DNA from: JAYREN01 sp041908845
Lineage (GTDB): Bacteria > Acidobacteriota > Holophagae > Holophagales > Holophagaceae
NCBI GenBank assembly: GCA_041908845.1
Contig: JAYREN010000006.1
Location: 1-39,930 of the forward strand
Reading direction: 5' to 3'
Length of the DNA stretch: 39,930 nt
Shown piece after piece: positions 23,878-32,250 of the stretch (positions are counted from its first letter, which is position 1; each line of letters opens with the position of its first letter). Under the pieces are notes generated by a model, which was not told the origin of the DNA, ran no database searches, and was given only the letters and a program-made list of their open reading frames with translations. A program made the position numbers and the translations under genes.

Positions 23878-26191
23878 GTGTGGCCTCGGTCCCATCCTTG
23901 ACCACGAAACTGCGGCCACTGAGTTTTTCCAGCAGGGCGATGCCGAAGAGCCCGTTCACCATGGCGTTGCCGTCGTTGCCGCCACCACCCAGGATCAGGT
24001 TGTCGGGGATGAGCTTGAGGTCGCTGGCGGCGATCTTCTCGACCACTCGGATCTGGCCGAAGACCTCGCGGCCCATGGCGGCCACTTCGAGCTTGTAGGC
24101 CTCGGCAGTGGAGACACCCTTGGCCAGGATGATCTCGGCCTCGGCGCCACCGACCTTCTTGATGGCCTCGGAATCCGCATCGGCATTGACCTTGGTGGCC
24201 TCGGCCTTGCCGCCTGCCTGCAGTTTCACCGCCGTGGCTTGGCCTTCGGCCATCAGGATTGCCGCCTGCTTGGAACCTTCGGCCTCTTTGATGCGGCCCT
24301 CGGCGAGATTCTTCTGGATCTCCACGTTGCGTTCCGATTCCACCACCTGGGGTTGCATGTTGGCCTGGGCCTTGGCGTTCTCCAGGTTGCGTCGCTCGTC
24401 CTGAGCTTCCTTTTGCGTGGCGAAGGTCTTCTTCTCCTGCTCGGCGATCTGGCGATCGGTCACGGTCTTGGTGAGTTCCACCGGAAGCACCACGTCGGCG
24501 ATGAGGGTGTCCTTGGAATCGATGTGGTGGACACGCAGCACGGTGTCGATGTGCTCCTTGGCCTTCTCCTGCAATTCCTTGCGCTGGGTGTAGAGATCCA
24601 AGGCCTTGATGTACTGGGCGGCATTGCGGAAGTGGCTGCTGATGGCCGGTTCCAGCACCTGGCTAATCATGTTGCGCACGCTGCCCAGGTTGGCGATGAC
24701 CTTGGGGGCGTTCTTCATGGGGATGTGGATGATGACGCTGACATCCATGTTCACGTTGAATGCATCGGCGGTGCGCAGGGTGATGGTCTTGAGGTTGCTG
24801 TCCAGTTCGTGGGCGCTGCTGCGGTTGTCGGCCCAGTTGAGGAGGATCTGAGTTGTGGGCACGATGTCCACCTTGCAGATCTTGGTGTTCAGGGGGTGCT
24901 TGCCGGGCTGAAGAGGATCGGCCCAGATGCCCTTGCTGCCGTTGGCCACGATCTTGGCGTTCACCGCATCATCGGTGAGGTCGGCGCCCTCGGTGCCCAC
25001 GTAGCTGGTGACGACGCCGCAGTTGCCGATGTCCACGCGGATCATGTCCACCTTTTCGATTGTGGCGAACCAGGGGTTGATGGCGTAGTTGCCCGCGCGG
25101 AGCACAGGGATCTGGAGGCCCTTCTGGCCGCCCGCCTTCAAGAAGGCATCGGCGTCCTGGAAGTTGTCGTGGGTACCGAGAGGCAGTTCCTCGGCGGCGA
25201 TCTTGGAGGAGTCGATGATGGGCTTGCCCTCGTTGATGGTGACGATGCCCACCTGATCGGCCTCGATGTGGGTCCAGTCCACGATATCGATGACCCGGAA
25301 GAGTCTGGGATTCAGGCGGTAGACGCCGGGCATGAGCACGTCCAGCTGACGTCCACGCTCGCCGCCATTCTTGATGAAGGCCTCGCCATCGAAGAAGTTG
25401 CCGTGGCCCTTCACCCGCGCCGCCAGCAGGCGTCCCTCGGGGATGCGGGCGCCGTCCGCCGCTTCCACCAGTCCGACCTTGCCGCCGGGGATCTTGGTGA
25501 TGGGCAGCTTCTGGACCTTGAACATCAGCGTGTTGATGCGGTAGTAGCCGGGCTGGAGGAAGGAGATCTGCGGGCCCTTCTGGCCACCGTTCAGGATGAA
25601 GGCCTGGGCGTCCTGGAAGCTGTCGCAGGCCACGGGAGAACCAAAGTTACCGCCCTCGCGGGTGACAGGCTGTCCGGCAATGGACTCCACGTAGCCCACT
25701 TCGTCGTCGTGGATCATGATGGCGTCCACCTCTTCCACATCGAAGAGGTGCGGATTGATCTTGTATTCGCCCTCGGGAAGGATCGCCAACTGGGGGCCCT
25801 TTTCGCCACCGTTGCGCAGGAAGGCCTCGCCATCCTGGAAGAGATCACAGGCCACGGCCTTGGCCATGAACTGTCCACTGGGGATGGGGGCACCCGCCAC
25901 GGCGCGCACCACGCCCACCTTGTTCTCGTGAATCACACAGAAATCGCGCTTGGTCACTTTGTAGAGAAAGGGAATCAGCAGGTGGAAACCGGGACCGAGC
26001 ACCCGGGCCTGCACGCCCACTTCGTTGCGCAGCGCCACCGTGCGGCCATCGGGCATCTGCCTGCCGAACCACCGGCGCTCCAGCAGGATGATCTGGTTGC
26101 CCTTGGCGATGGTAAAGGATTTCAGCAGGATCAAGAGCGCGGCGAGGCCACCGACCACCGGCAGCCAGAGGGTCGACAGTTGGACTTCCAT
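23864..26191 (-). CDS. SPFH (band 7, flotillin-like) protein with tandem N-terminal repeats
   Basis: 775 residues. Membrane segment at about 10-26. Then up to six tandem beta-type repeats of 63-78 residues: four clear ones begin at FQDGEAFL (118), FQDAQAFI (192), FFDGEAFI (266) and FQDADAFL (344), each continuing NGGxKGxQ and LxPGxYxINPxLFxV; weaker copies centre on 65-87 and 427-450. A band 7/SPFH domain follows (about 440-575), then a long charged coiled coil (580-705, rich in AEAE and KAEA as in flotillins) and a glycine-rich end. Probably an oligomeric membrane scaffold. ATG 26191 has AAAGGA upstream; the longer ORF start at 26293 has no such support. Confidence 0.85.
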   Translation of the reverse strand: MEVQLSTLWLPVVGGLAALLILLKSFTIAKGNQIILLERRWFGRQMPDGRTVALRNEVGVQARVLGPGFHLLIPFLYKVTKRDFCVIHENKVGVVRAVAGAPIPSGQFMAKAVACDLFQDGEAFLRNGGEKGPQLAILPEGEYKINPHLFDVEEVDAIMIHDDEVGYVESIAGQPVTREGGNFGSPVACDSFQDAQAFILNGGQKGPQISFLQPGYYRINTLMFKVQKLPITKIPGGKVGLVEAADGARIPEGRLLAARVKGHGNFFDGEAFIKNGGERGRQLDVLMPGVYRLNPRLFRVIDIVDWTHIEADQVGIVTINEGKPIIDSSKIAAEELPLGTHDNFQDADAFLKAGGQKGLQIPVLRAGNYAINPWFATIEKVDMIRVDIGNCGVVTSYVGTEGADLTDDAVNAKIVANGSKGIWADPLQPGKHPLNTKICKVDIVPTTQILLNWADNRSSAHELDSNLKTITLRTADAFNVNMDVSVIIHIPMKNAPKVIANLGSVRNMISQVLEPAISSHFRNAAQYIKALDLYTQRKELQEKAKEHIDTVLRVHHIDSKDTLIADVVLPVELTKTVTDRQIAEQEKKTFATQKEAQDERRNLENAKAQANMQPQVVESERNVEIQKNLAEGRIKEAEGSKQAAILMAEGQATAVKLQAGGKAEATKVNADADSEAIKKVGGAEAEIILAKGVSTAEAYKLEVAAMGREVFGQIRVVEKIAASDLKLIPDNLILGGGGNDGNAMVNGLFGIALLEKLSGRSFVVKDGTEATPKAL

Positions 26192-26456
26192 TGCGGGTCC
26201 TTTCAAGGGTGGGGGTTCGGGCGGATTGCTCGCCTCATGATGACTGAGACAGGGTGATCGGAAACCGGGGAGAGCGTCGATGTCCCAGGCCAATCGGGGG
26301 CCGCCATGGGCTCATCGGTGCCAATCGACGGTCCAGCCGGCTTCTCCACTGCCTATACAGAGGCTCGCCGTGGGCGGATCAACGATAGACTCGGCCCCTG
26401 AGTCCGGCTTCGATCCAGGTGGCCGGGCGATTCCCTCTGGAAGGCGCTCCATATCC

Positions 26457-27179
26457 ATGGCCAATCCCCGCGTTCAGGTGCCCGATCTCAATCTGTGGGC
26501 CTCCAGCCCCCAGCCCTGGTATTTCCGGCGAGTGACGATCGCGCTGGTCATCGGGGTGCTTTTTGCCGCGATGCTGGTGGTGTTCCAAGATTCAGAGTTG
26601 GCTCAGGGTACTCAATCCAGCCCCTCCGCCGAGCAGGCTGCTGTGCCAGGCCCTTCGCTGCCGCCTGAGTCAAAGACAGTCCCGGGCGCACCAATCGAGA
26701 AGACCCCAGCGGTCACCCGCGCCGCTCATCCAGCGAATCCTGCCACTGCGGCGACCTTTAACCAGATCACACAGATGGATGAGGACAGCCTGATTCGGGC
26801 GGCTCGAGCCACCAACATCCGAGCGCTGGTGGACTCGGATCCGGCCTTGCTCTTGCGAATACAGGGTGAGCTTCCCTGGGATGCATCCCCAGCCAAAGTT
26901 TTGCTCCTGAAGGCAGAGGCCGAATTCCAGTTGGGTCACTACCGTCGGGCCGCTGAGACCTATACAAAATTGATCCATCAACAACCAGGGATCGCAAAGT
27001 ACAGGTATTTCCGAGCCATGGCTTTTGCTGCAGGGAAACGCACAGACAGGGCCCTTTTCGACCTTGAGGATGCCATTTCGCGAGAGCCAAGGCTGGCAAT
27101 GGAGGCGAGGGAAGAACCTCGATTCGTTCCATTGAGCCGCAACTCGAAATTCAGGGACCTGACTCGTGCCCATCCTTAG
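26457..27179 (+). CDS. Membrane-anchored TPR protein
   Basis: 240 residues. One hydrophobic helix (about 27-43), a proline/serine-rich linker (50-100), then TPR-like helices (about 145-212; KAEAEFQLGHYRRAAETYTKL followed by YFRAMAFAAGKRTDRALFDL). A periplasmic helical scaffold for protein contacts is likely. ATG 26457 was chosen for the GGAAGG upstream (spacing 12, a little long); the frame is open to 26280. Divergent from the SPFH gene across 265 bases. Its function may be tied to the SPFH scaffold, but only the position says so. Confidence 0.65.
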   Translation: MANPRVQVPDLNLWASSPQPWYFRRVTIALVIGVLFAAMLVVFQDSELAQGTQSSPSAEQAAVPGPSLPPESKTVPGAPIEKTPAVTRAAHPANPATAATFNQITQMDEDSLIRAARATNIRALVDSDPALLLRIQGELPWDASPAKVLLLKAEAEFQLGHYRRAAETYTKLIHQQPGIAKYRYFRAMAFAAGKRTDRALFDLEDAISREPRLAMEAREEPRFVPLSRNSKFRDLTRAHP

Positions 27180-27217
27180 CCCGTTCGCCTGTGAGCCGTG
27201 GCTTGGCATGGAAATGA

Positions 27218-27241
27218 AAAGGCCCGCATTCGCGGGCCTTT
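27218..27241. terminator. Bidirectional terminator
   Basis: AAAGGCCCGC (27218-27227), loop ATTC, GCGGGCCTTT (27232-27241). It lies between two convergent genes and suits both: the minus-strand copy ends in TTTTC, the plus-strand copy in TTTAA. Confidence 0.85.
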
Positions 27242-27261
27242 AACTTGAGGCGCGCCGCGCC

Positions 27262-27429
27262 TCATCCGGCGACGATGGAGCCCGTGGGGCAGGCATCAAC
27301 GCAGGTGCCGCAGTCGGTGCACTTCTCGCCGTCGATGACGTAGATATCGCCTTCGCTGATGGCTTCAGTGGGGCACTCGGGCAGGCAGGCGCCGCAGGCG
27401 ATGCAGGAATCGGTGATGGTGTGGGACAT
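27262..27429 (-). CDS. 2[4Fe-4S] ferredoxin
   Basis: 55 residues, small electron carrier of the clostridial type. Two cluster motifs are seen: CIACGACLPECP (9-20) and CTDCGTCVDACP (38-49), each CxxCxxC plus a distant CP. ATG 27429 has GGAGG at 8 bases. It stands alone behind the oxyR gene on the same strand, ending at the terminator, so it may have its own promoter or follow oxyR. Partner unknown. Confidence 0.93.
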   Translation of the reverse strand: MSHTITDSCIACGACLPECPTEAISEGDIYVIDGEKCTDCGTCVDACPTGSIVAG

Positions 27430-27487
27430 GGTCAACCTCCGGGCATAGGGCCGTCCTGAGCTTAGACCCAAGGTGGGGTGGAGAAAA

Positions 27488-28411
27488 TCACATCCCGTCG
27501 GGATTTTTCCGGAAGGCCTTGGCGGCCACAGACCCGAGACGCCGCAGGGCACCCTCGGCAAAGCTGCCGCGGCGCCACACCAGGACCAGGGTGCGGAAGG
27601 GCACGGGTTCGGCCAGCGGTCGGATCACCACCGAGGCCCGGGCCGCTTCGGTGGCCACTGCCAGGCGGGGGAGCAGGGTGAGGCCTGCGCCGCTGGCCAC
27701 CATCTGCACCAGGGTGGGTAGGCTGGTAGCGCGGTAGCCCAATTCCTCCAGATGAGCCCGGCCGCAGGCCGCGAGGGCCTGGCCCCGGAGGCAGTGACCG
27801 TCCTCCAGCAGGAGCAGTCGCTCGCCCTCAAGTTCTTCCTCTCGAAGGGCCTGTCTGCGCCGGGCCAGGCGATGGGTGGCCGGCAGACATACGCGGAAGG
27901 GATCCTTTCCCAACACCAGGTGCTCCAGGTCGCCCAGATCGGCCTCCAGGGCCAGGATGGCGCCGTCCAGCTCGCTCTTCTGGAGGGCTGCCACGAGCGT
28001 GTCCGTGTGTGACTCGGTCCAGAAGGGGAGCAGTCGAGGAAAGGCTTCCCGCAGGGCGGGTACCAGGAAGGGCAGCACATAGGGCGCGAGGGTGGGAATG
28101 ATGCCCAGGCGCAGTGCACCCGCGAAGGGATCCAGAAAGGTCTGAGCCTCCTGCGCCAGCTCCCGGCCTTCGGCCAGCATGCGTTCCATCCGGACTAGAA
28201 GAGCCTGACCGGGGGGCGTCACCCGCACACCACCGCGGCCACGTTCGAAGATCGGGACGCCCAGGGCGCTCTCCAGGGCCGCGAGCTGGGAGCTGAGGGA
28301 GGGCTGGGCCACGGCGCACAGGTCGGCGGCTCGCCGGAAATTGCGCGTTTCCGCCACGGCGAGAGCGTACTGCATCTGGCGCAGAGTGAAGGGAAGAGGT
28401 GTTGCATCCAT
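27488..28411 (-). CDS. oxyR: OxyR, peroxide-sensing LysR-type regulator
   Basis: 307 residues. Helix-turn-helix in RNFRRAADLCAVAQPSLSSQ (23-42). Cys207 and Cys216 in EDGHCLRGQALAAC are spaced nine apart as in OxyR, where they form a disulfide upon H2O2 attack. This fixes the name over other LysR members. ATG 28411 has no Shine-Dalgarno. On the minus strand GATAAT lies 7 bases before this ATG, so a leaderless mRNA starting at the A is possible. It is divergent from ahpC with an OxyR-type site between. Activates peroxide genes on oxidation. Confidence 0.9.
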   Translation of the reverse strand: MDATPLPFTLRQMQYALAVAETRNFRRAADLCAVAQPSLSSQLAALESALGVPIFERGRGGVRVTPPGQALLVRMERMLAEGRELAQEAQTFLDPFAGALRLGIIPTLAPYVLPFLVPALREAFPRLLPFWTESHTDTLVAALQKSELDGAILALEADLGDLEHLVLGKDPFRVCLPATHRLARRRQALREEELEGERLLLLEDGHCLRGQALAACGRAHLEELGYRATSLPTLVQMVASGAGLTLLPRLAVATEAARASVVIRPLAEPVPFRTLVLVWRRGSFAEGALRRLGSVAAKAFRKNPDGM

Positions 28412-28412
28412 G

Positions 28413-28449
28413 ATCGATATTATCTATCAAAAACATAGAAACGATATCT
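28413..28449. promoter_or_regulatory. OxyR-type binding site between oxyR and ahpC
   Basis: Four quarter sites with exact 7-base gaps: ATCG (28413), CTAT (28424), ATAG (28435) and ATCT (28446), against the E. coli consensus ATAG-N7-CTAT-N7-ATAG-N7-CTAT. The T and A within the first N7 are also conserved. 13 of 16 core positions match by my count. It abuts the oxyR start, suiting autoregulation and ahpC activation from one site. Confidence 0.75.
28419..28424 (-). promoter_or_regulatory. Possible leaderless -10 box of oxyR
   Basis: GATAAT on the minus strand, 7 bases before the oxyR ATG. The -35 region is poor (ATATCG). If correct, transcription starts at the start codon and OxyR bound over the box would repress its own gene. 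Confidence 0.4.
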
Positions 28450-28525
28450 TGGACCCGCCACGGCCCTGGAGCGAGGCTGATGAGGCGACGCGAAGAGAGC
28501 GCGCCCACCCCACAGGAGAATTGAG

Positions 28526-29062
28526 ATGCTGACCGTCGGCGACCGCCTTCCCTCTTTCGAACTTCAGGCCGTGACCAGTCTCGAGAAAGGCAAGGAATTC
28601 CAGACCCTTACCCATGAAAGTTTCCAGGGCAAGTGGAAGGTGCTCTTCCTATGGCCCATGGACTTTACTTTCGTCTGCCCCACCGAGATCGCCGCCTTCG
28701 GCAAGCGCAACGGCGATTTCCTCGATCGGGACACCCAGGTTCTGGGAGCCAGCACGGACACCCACTTTGTGCACTTGGCATGGCGCAACAACCACGCGGA
28801 CCTCAAGGACCTGCCCTTCCCCATGCTGGCCGATACCAAGCGCGAACTGAGCGCGGCTCTGGGCGTGCTGCATAAGGACGCGGGCGTGCCCCTGCGCGCC
28901 ACCTTCATCGTGGATCCCGAGGGGATCATTCGTCACGTCAGCGTCAACGACCTGAGTGTGGGGCGAAGTGTAGAAGAAGTGCTGCGGGTGCTGGACGCTC
29001 TGCAGACCGACGAACTCTGCCCCTGCAACTGGCAGAAGGGCGACGCCACGCTGCAGGTGTGA
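28526..29062 (+). CDS. ahpC: Peroxiredoxin AhpC
   Basis: 178 residues; reduces hydrogen and organic peroxides. The peroxidatic Cys51 is in DFTFVCPTE. The C-terminal CPC (165-167) in ELCPCNW carries the resolving cysteine, and the length and this tail resemble the mycobacterial AhpC type that is reduced by AhpD. GGAG lies before ATG 28526. Downstream of the OxyR-type site; ahpD follows with its GTG overlapping the stop or an ATG 2 bases on, so they are one operon. Confidence 0.93.
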   Translation: MLTVGDRLPSFELQAVTSLEKGKEFQTLTHESFQGKWKVLFLWPMDFTFVCPTEIAAFGKRNGDFLDRDTQVLGASTDTHFVHLAWRNNHADLKDLPFPMLADTKRELSAALGVLHKDAGVPLRATFIVDPEGIIRHVSVNDLSVGRSVEEVLRVLDALQTDELCPCNWQKGDATLQV

Positions 29063-29064
29063 TC

Positions 29065-29601
29065 ATGGCGACCATGGATCTCGAAGGCCTCCGCGAAGCC
29101 TTGCCTGAGTATGCGAAGGATCTGAAGCTCAACCTCCAGGCGGTGCTGGGCGAATCCTCCCTAAATCCTGTTCAGCAGTACGGTACGGCGTTGGCGGTGG
29201 CTGCGGCTACCCGTCACGGGGTGCTCCGGGAAACCCTTCGTCAGGAGACCCTGCTCCGAGCCGGTGAGATCGCGGTAGAAGATGCCTTGGCCGCTGCGGC
29301 CCTCATGGGCATGAACAACATTTTCTACCGCTTCCGCCACATGGTGGGCAAGGAGAGCTATGGTCAGCTTCCGGCACGGCTGCGCATGAATCGCATCGCC
29401 AAACCGGCGGGCCCCAAACTGGATTTCGAACTCTACTGCCTCGCGGTGAGCGCCGTGAACGGTTGCGAGGCCTGCGTGCGCGCCCATGAAAAGACCTTGA
29501 TCGAGGGCGGTTATACAGAACAGCAGATCAATGATGCCGTTCGCATTGCTGCCACCGTCCATGGGGTGGCCTCGGCACTGGAAGTTACTCCTGGCGACTG
29601 A
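29065..29601 (+). CDS. ahpD: Alkyl hydroperoxidase AhpD
   Basis: 178 residues from ATG 29065. The catalytic site VNGCEACVRAHEKTL gives Cys134, Cys137 and His141, all present; this CxxC reduces AhpC and shows weak peroxidase activity of its own. MDLEGLREALPEYAKDLKLN near the start matches the family's N-terminus. Alternative starts are GTG 29059 (4-base overlap with ahpC) and ATG 29074. Compare with the CMD-like protein at 7382, which lacks these cysteines. Confidence 0.93.
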   Translation: MATMDLEGLREALPEYAKDLKLNLQAVLGESSLNPVQQYGTALAVAAATRHGVLRETLRQETLLRAGEIAVEDALAAAALMGMNNIFYRFRHMVGKESYGQLPARLRMNRIAKPAGPKLDFELYCLAVSAVNGCEACVRAHEKTLIEGGYTEQQINDAVRIAATVHGVASALEVTPGD

Positions 29602-29636
29602 GTTCATTCCAGTCACCGAAACCCGGGAACGCGTTG

Positions 29637-29691
29637 GAGCTTCGGGTTGATCCAGGTCGCCAAAGACATGGCCTGATCAGCCCCGAAGCTC
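29637..29691. repeat. Imperfect hairpin between ahpD and katG
   Basis: GAGCTTCGGG (29637-29646) pairs with CCCGAAGCTC (29682-29691), and the inner parts TTGATCCAGG and CCTGATCAG pair in large part. No T run follows, so it is not a classic terminator; it may slow polymerase, cap ahpD mRNA or shape the katG leader. Confidence 0.5.
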
Positions 29692-29735
29692 ATATTTGGT
29701 TTAGCCTTCAACCCCAAACGACCAAGGAGGGAAGC

Positions 29736-31940
29736 ATGTCCACGGAATCAAAGTGCCCGTTCTCGGGTGGCGTCGGTAAGCACACGGTGGCCGGAGGTCC
29801 CAGGAACGCGGATTGGTGGCCCGATCAGCTGAGGCTGAACATCCTGCACCAGCACACATCGAAGTCTAATCCCATGGGCGAGGAGTTTAACTACGCCGAG
29901 GCTTTCAGGAGCCTCGATCTGGATGCGGTGGTCCAGGATCTCCACACCCTGATGACGGATTCCCAGGATTGGTGGCCTGCGGACTTCGGCCACTACGGTC
30001 CCTTGTTCGTGCGCATGGCCTGGCACAGCGCCGGAACCTACCGCATCAGCGATGGTCGAGGCGGAGGCGGAACCGGCAACCAGCGCTTCGCCCCTCTGAA
30101 CAGCTGGCCAGACAACGTCAACCTCGACAAGGCGCGTCGGCTGCTCTGGCCCATCAAACAAAAGTACGGCCGGAAGATCTCCTGGGCGGACCTGATGATT
30201 CTTGCGGGGAACGTCGCGCTCGAATCCATGGGCTTCAAGACCTTCGGCTTTGCAGGCGGACGTGAAGATATCTGGGAACCCGAGGAAGATACCTACTGGG
30301 GCTCCGAGAAAAAGTGGCTGGACGACAAGCGCACCACCGGGGAGCAGGCCCTCGAAAACCCGCTCGCCGCGGTTCAGATGGGCCTGATCTATGTCAATCC
30401 GGAAGGCCCCAATGGCGTCCCGGATCCCCTCGCCGCAGCCCGGGACATCCGCGAGACCTTTGCCCGCATGGCGATGAACGACGAGGAGACGGTGGCGCTC
30501 ATTGCCGGGGGTCACACGTTTGGCAAGACCCACGGGGCTGGGGATGCGAGCCATGTGGGGCCCGAGCCGGAGGCCGCCGGGATCGAAGAACAGGGCCTGG
30601 GCTGGGCCAGCAGCTTCGGCAGCGGCAAGGGTGGCGACACCATCACCAGCGGCCTGGAGGTCACCTGGACCACGACTCCGACGAAGTGGAGCAGCAATTT
30701 CCTCTGGAACCTCTTCGGCTACGAGTGGGAACTGACGAAGAGTCCCGCCGGGGCCCATCAGTGGACTCCGAAACACGGGATGGGCGCCAACACCGTGCCC
30801 GATGCCCACGATCCCTCCAAGCGACACGCTCCTTCGATGCTGACCACGGATCTCGCCCTGCGCTTCGACCCCGCGTACGAAAAGATCTCTCGGCGCTTTC
30901 TCGAGAACCCGGATCAATTCGCAGAGGCCTTCGCCCGGGCCTGGTTCAAGCTGACGCACCGGGACATGGGGCCGCGCACCCGCTACCTGGGCCCGCTTGT
31001 GCCGAAAGAAACACTGATCTGGCAGGATCCCATTCCCGCAGTGGATCATGACCTGATCGAAGCCCAGGACATCGAGGCCCTGAAGGCGAAGGTTCTTGCC
31101 TCGGGACTGTCCATTTCCCAACTGGTCAGCACCGCATGGGCATCGGCGGCAACCTTCCGGGGCAGTGACAAGCGCGGCGGCGCCAACGGTGCCCGGCTGC
31201 GGCTAGCGCCCCAGAAGGATTGGGAGGTCAACCAGCCTGCAGAACTGGCCCAGGTGCTCTCCAAGCTGGAGGCCATTCGGCACGACTTCAACAGCGAACA
31301 GAAGCAAGGCAAGAAGCTCTCTCTGGCGGATCTGATTGTCCTGGCAGGCTGCGCTGCCATCGAAGCGGCAGCCCAGAAGGCTGGTCACGCGGTGAAGGTG
31401 CCCTTCACCCCGGGGCGCATGGACGCATCCCAGGAACAGACGGATGTGGAGTCTTTCGCCGTGCTGGAGCCCGCCGCCGATGGGTTCCGCAACTATGCCC
31501 GCAAGGGGGTCGAGGGCTTGGCGGCAGAGCTGCTGGTGGACAAGGCGCAGTTGCTGACACTGACCGCCCCGGAGATGACGGTGCTGATCGGTGGCTTGCG
31601 TGCCCTGAACGCCAATACCGGACACTCCCAGCACGGCGTCTTCACTCAGCGGCCGGAAGCGCTCACCAACGACTTCTTCGTCAATCTCCTGGACATGAAG
31701 ACCAAGTGGCAGAAGTCTGCCACGGAAGGTGTGCTGGAGGGACGGGACCGGGCTACGGGCGAGCTGAAGTGGACGGCCACCACCGTGGATCTCGTCTTCG
31801 GTTCGAACTCCCAGCTCCGGGCGATCGCCGAGGTGTATGCCTGCAGCGATTCCCAGGAGGTCTTCCTGCGAGACTTCGTGGCGGCATGGAGCAAGGTGAT
31901 GAACCTGGACCGCTTTGATTTCGCGGAGCACAAAGGTTAG
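29736..31940 (+). CDS. katG: Catalase-peroxidase
   Basis: 734 residues, heme enzyme for H2O2. Distal residues Arg93, Trp96 and His97 in RMAWHSAGTYR; the Trp-Tyr-Met crosslink has Trp96, Tyr219 (GLIYVNPEGP) and Met245 (RMAMNDEET); the proximal His260 is in GGHTFGKTHG. The duplicated C-terminal domain is full length. AAGGAGG precedes ATG 29736 by 6 bases. It is probably under OxyR too, through its own promoter or read-through from ahpCD. A strong hairpin lies 98 bases after the stop. Confidence 0.96.
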   Translation: MSTESKCPFSGGVGKHTVAGGPRNADWWPDQLRLNILHQHTSKSNPMGEEFNYAEAFRSLDLDAVVQDLHTLMTDSQDWWPADFGHYGPLFVRMAWHSAGTYRISDGRGGGGTGNQRFAPLNSWPDNVNLDKARRLLWPIKQKYGRKISWADLMILAGNVALESMGFKTFGFAGGREDIWEPEEDTYWGSEKKWLDDKRTTGEQALENPLAAVQMGLIYVNPEGPNGVPDPLAAARDIRETFARMAMNDEETVALIAGGHTFGKTHGAGDASHVGPEPEAAGIEEQGLGWASSFGSGKGGDTITSGLEVTWTTTPTKWSSNFLWNLFGYEWELTKSPAGAHQWTPKHGMGANTVPDAHDPSKRHAPSMLTTDLALRFDPAYEKISRRFLENPDQFAEAFARAWFKLTHRDMGPRTRYLGPLVPKETLIWQDPIPAVDHDLIEAQDIEALKAKVLASGLSISQLVSTAWASAATFRGSDKRGGANGARLRLAPQKDWEVNQPAELAQVLSKLEAIRHDFNSEQKQGKKLSLADLIVLAGCAAIEAAAQKAGHAVKVPFTPGRMDASQEQTDVESFAVLEPAADGFRNYARKGVEGLAAELLVDKAQLLTLTAPEMTVLIGGLRALNANTGHSQHGVFTQRPEALTNDFFVNLLDMKTKWQKSATEGVLEGRDRATGELKWTATTVDLVFGSNSQLRAIAEVYACSDSQEVFLRDFVAAWSKVMNLDRFDFAEHKG

Positions 31941-32037
31941 CTTGGCACCCGGAGGTGACCGAGGATTCTCGCCTTTGAACTCCAAAGAAGGCTCCACGAA
32001 ATCCGAGTGTCATCTTTCCGTTTTCGCTCACAGGGTG

Positions 32038-32086
32038 CATGAATGCGGCTGGACCTGCACATTGGCAGGGGCCAGCCGCATTCATG
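32038..32086. terminator. Long hairpin downstream of katG
   Basis: CATGAATGCGGCTGG (32038-32052) and CCAGCCGCATTCATG (32072-32086) are perfect complements; inside, CCTGC and GCAGG continue the stem with a small bulge around loop ACATTG. About 20 bp in total. T-rich DNA follows after 15 bases, so termination is plausible but not textbook; a stable RNA 3' end or protein site are alternatives. Confidence 0.6.
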
Positions 32087-32165
32087 GTAGAGATCCCGGA
32101 CTTTTTACTTTTGGAGTGATGCCAATCACATCCCGACCCATTGGTATTGAATGGAGGGAATGGAC

Positions 32166-32201
32166 ATGATGGTATTGAGACGCGATCTCTTGGTCTGGTG
32201 A
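32166..32201 (+). CDS. Possible 11-codon leader peptide
   Basis: ATG ATG GTA TTG AGA CGC then five more codons to TGA (MMVLRRDLLVW), with GGAGGG (32153-32158) at an ideal 7 bases. It ends 49 bases before the outer-membrane gene. The ribosome site is better than that of many real genes here. It could regulate the downstream gene by translation, or be a chance ORF; sequence alone does not decide. Confidence 0.3.
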   Translation: MMVLRRDLLVW

Positions 32202-32250
32202 GATCGACGATCATCGCCCCATTCTTGTTCAACATCATTGGAGTCGCGTC

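Larger units (their letters stand above)
31941..32250. other. Intergenic stretch, 310 bases
   Basis: Contains the long hairpin at 32038-32086, a T-rich stretch (CTTTTTACTTTTG, 32101-32113) and a possible 11-codon leader ORF at 32166. The rest shows no feature I can support. It holds the end of the katG unit and the promoter of the outer-membrane gene. Confidence 0.6.

Noticed and set aside
24239..26257. Plus-strand open frame of 672 codons antisense to the SPFH gene
   Set aside because: It mirrors the repeats and GC bias of the SPFH gene; composition is Gly/His/Val/Leu-rich as typical for shadows, and the minus-strand protein has clear domains.
29748..31121. Long minus-strand frame antisense to katG
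   Set aside because: No ribosome site or motif; katG is complete and intact.
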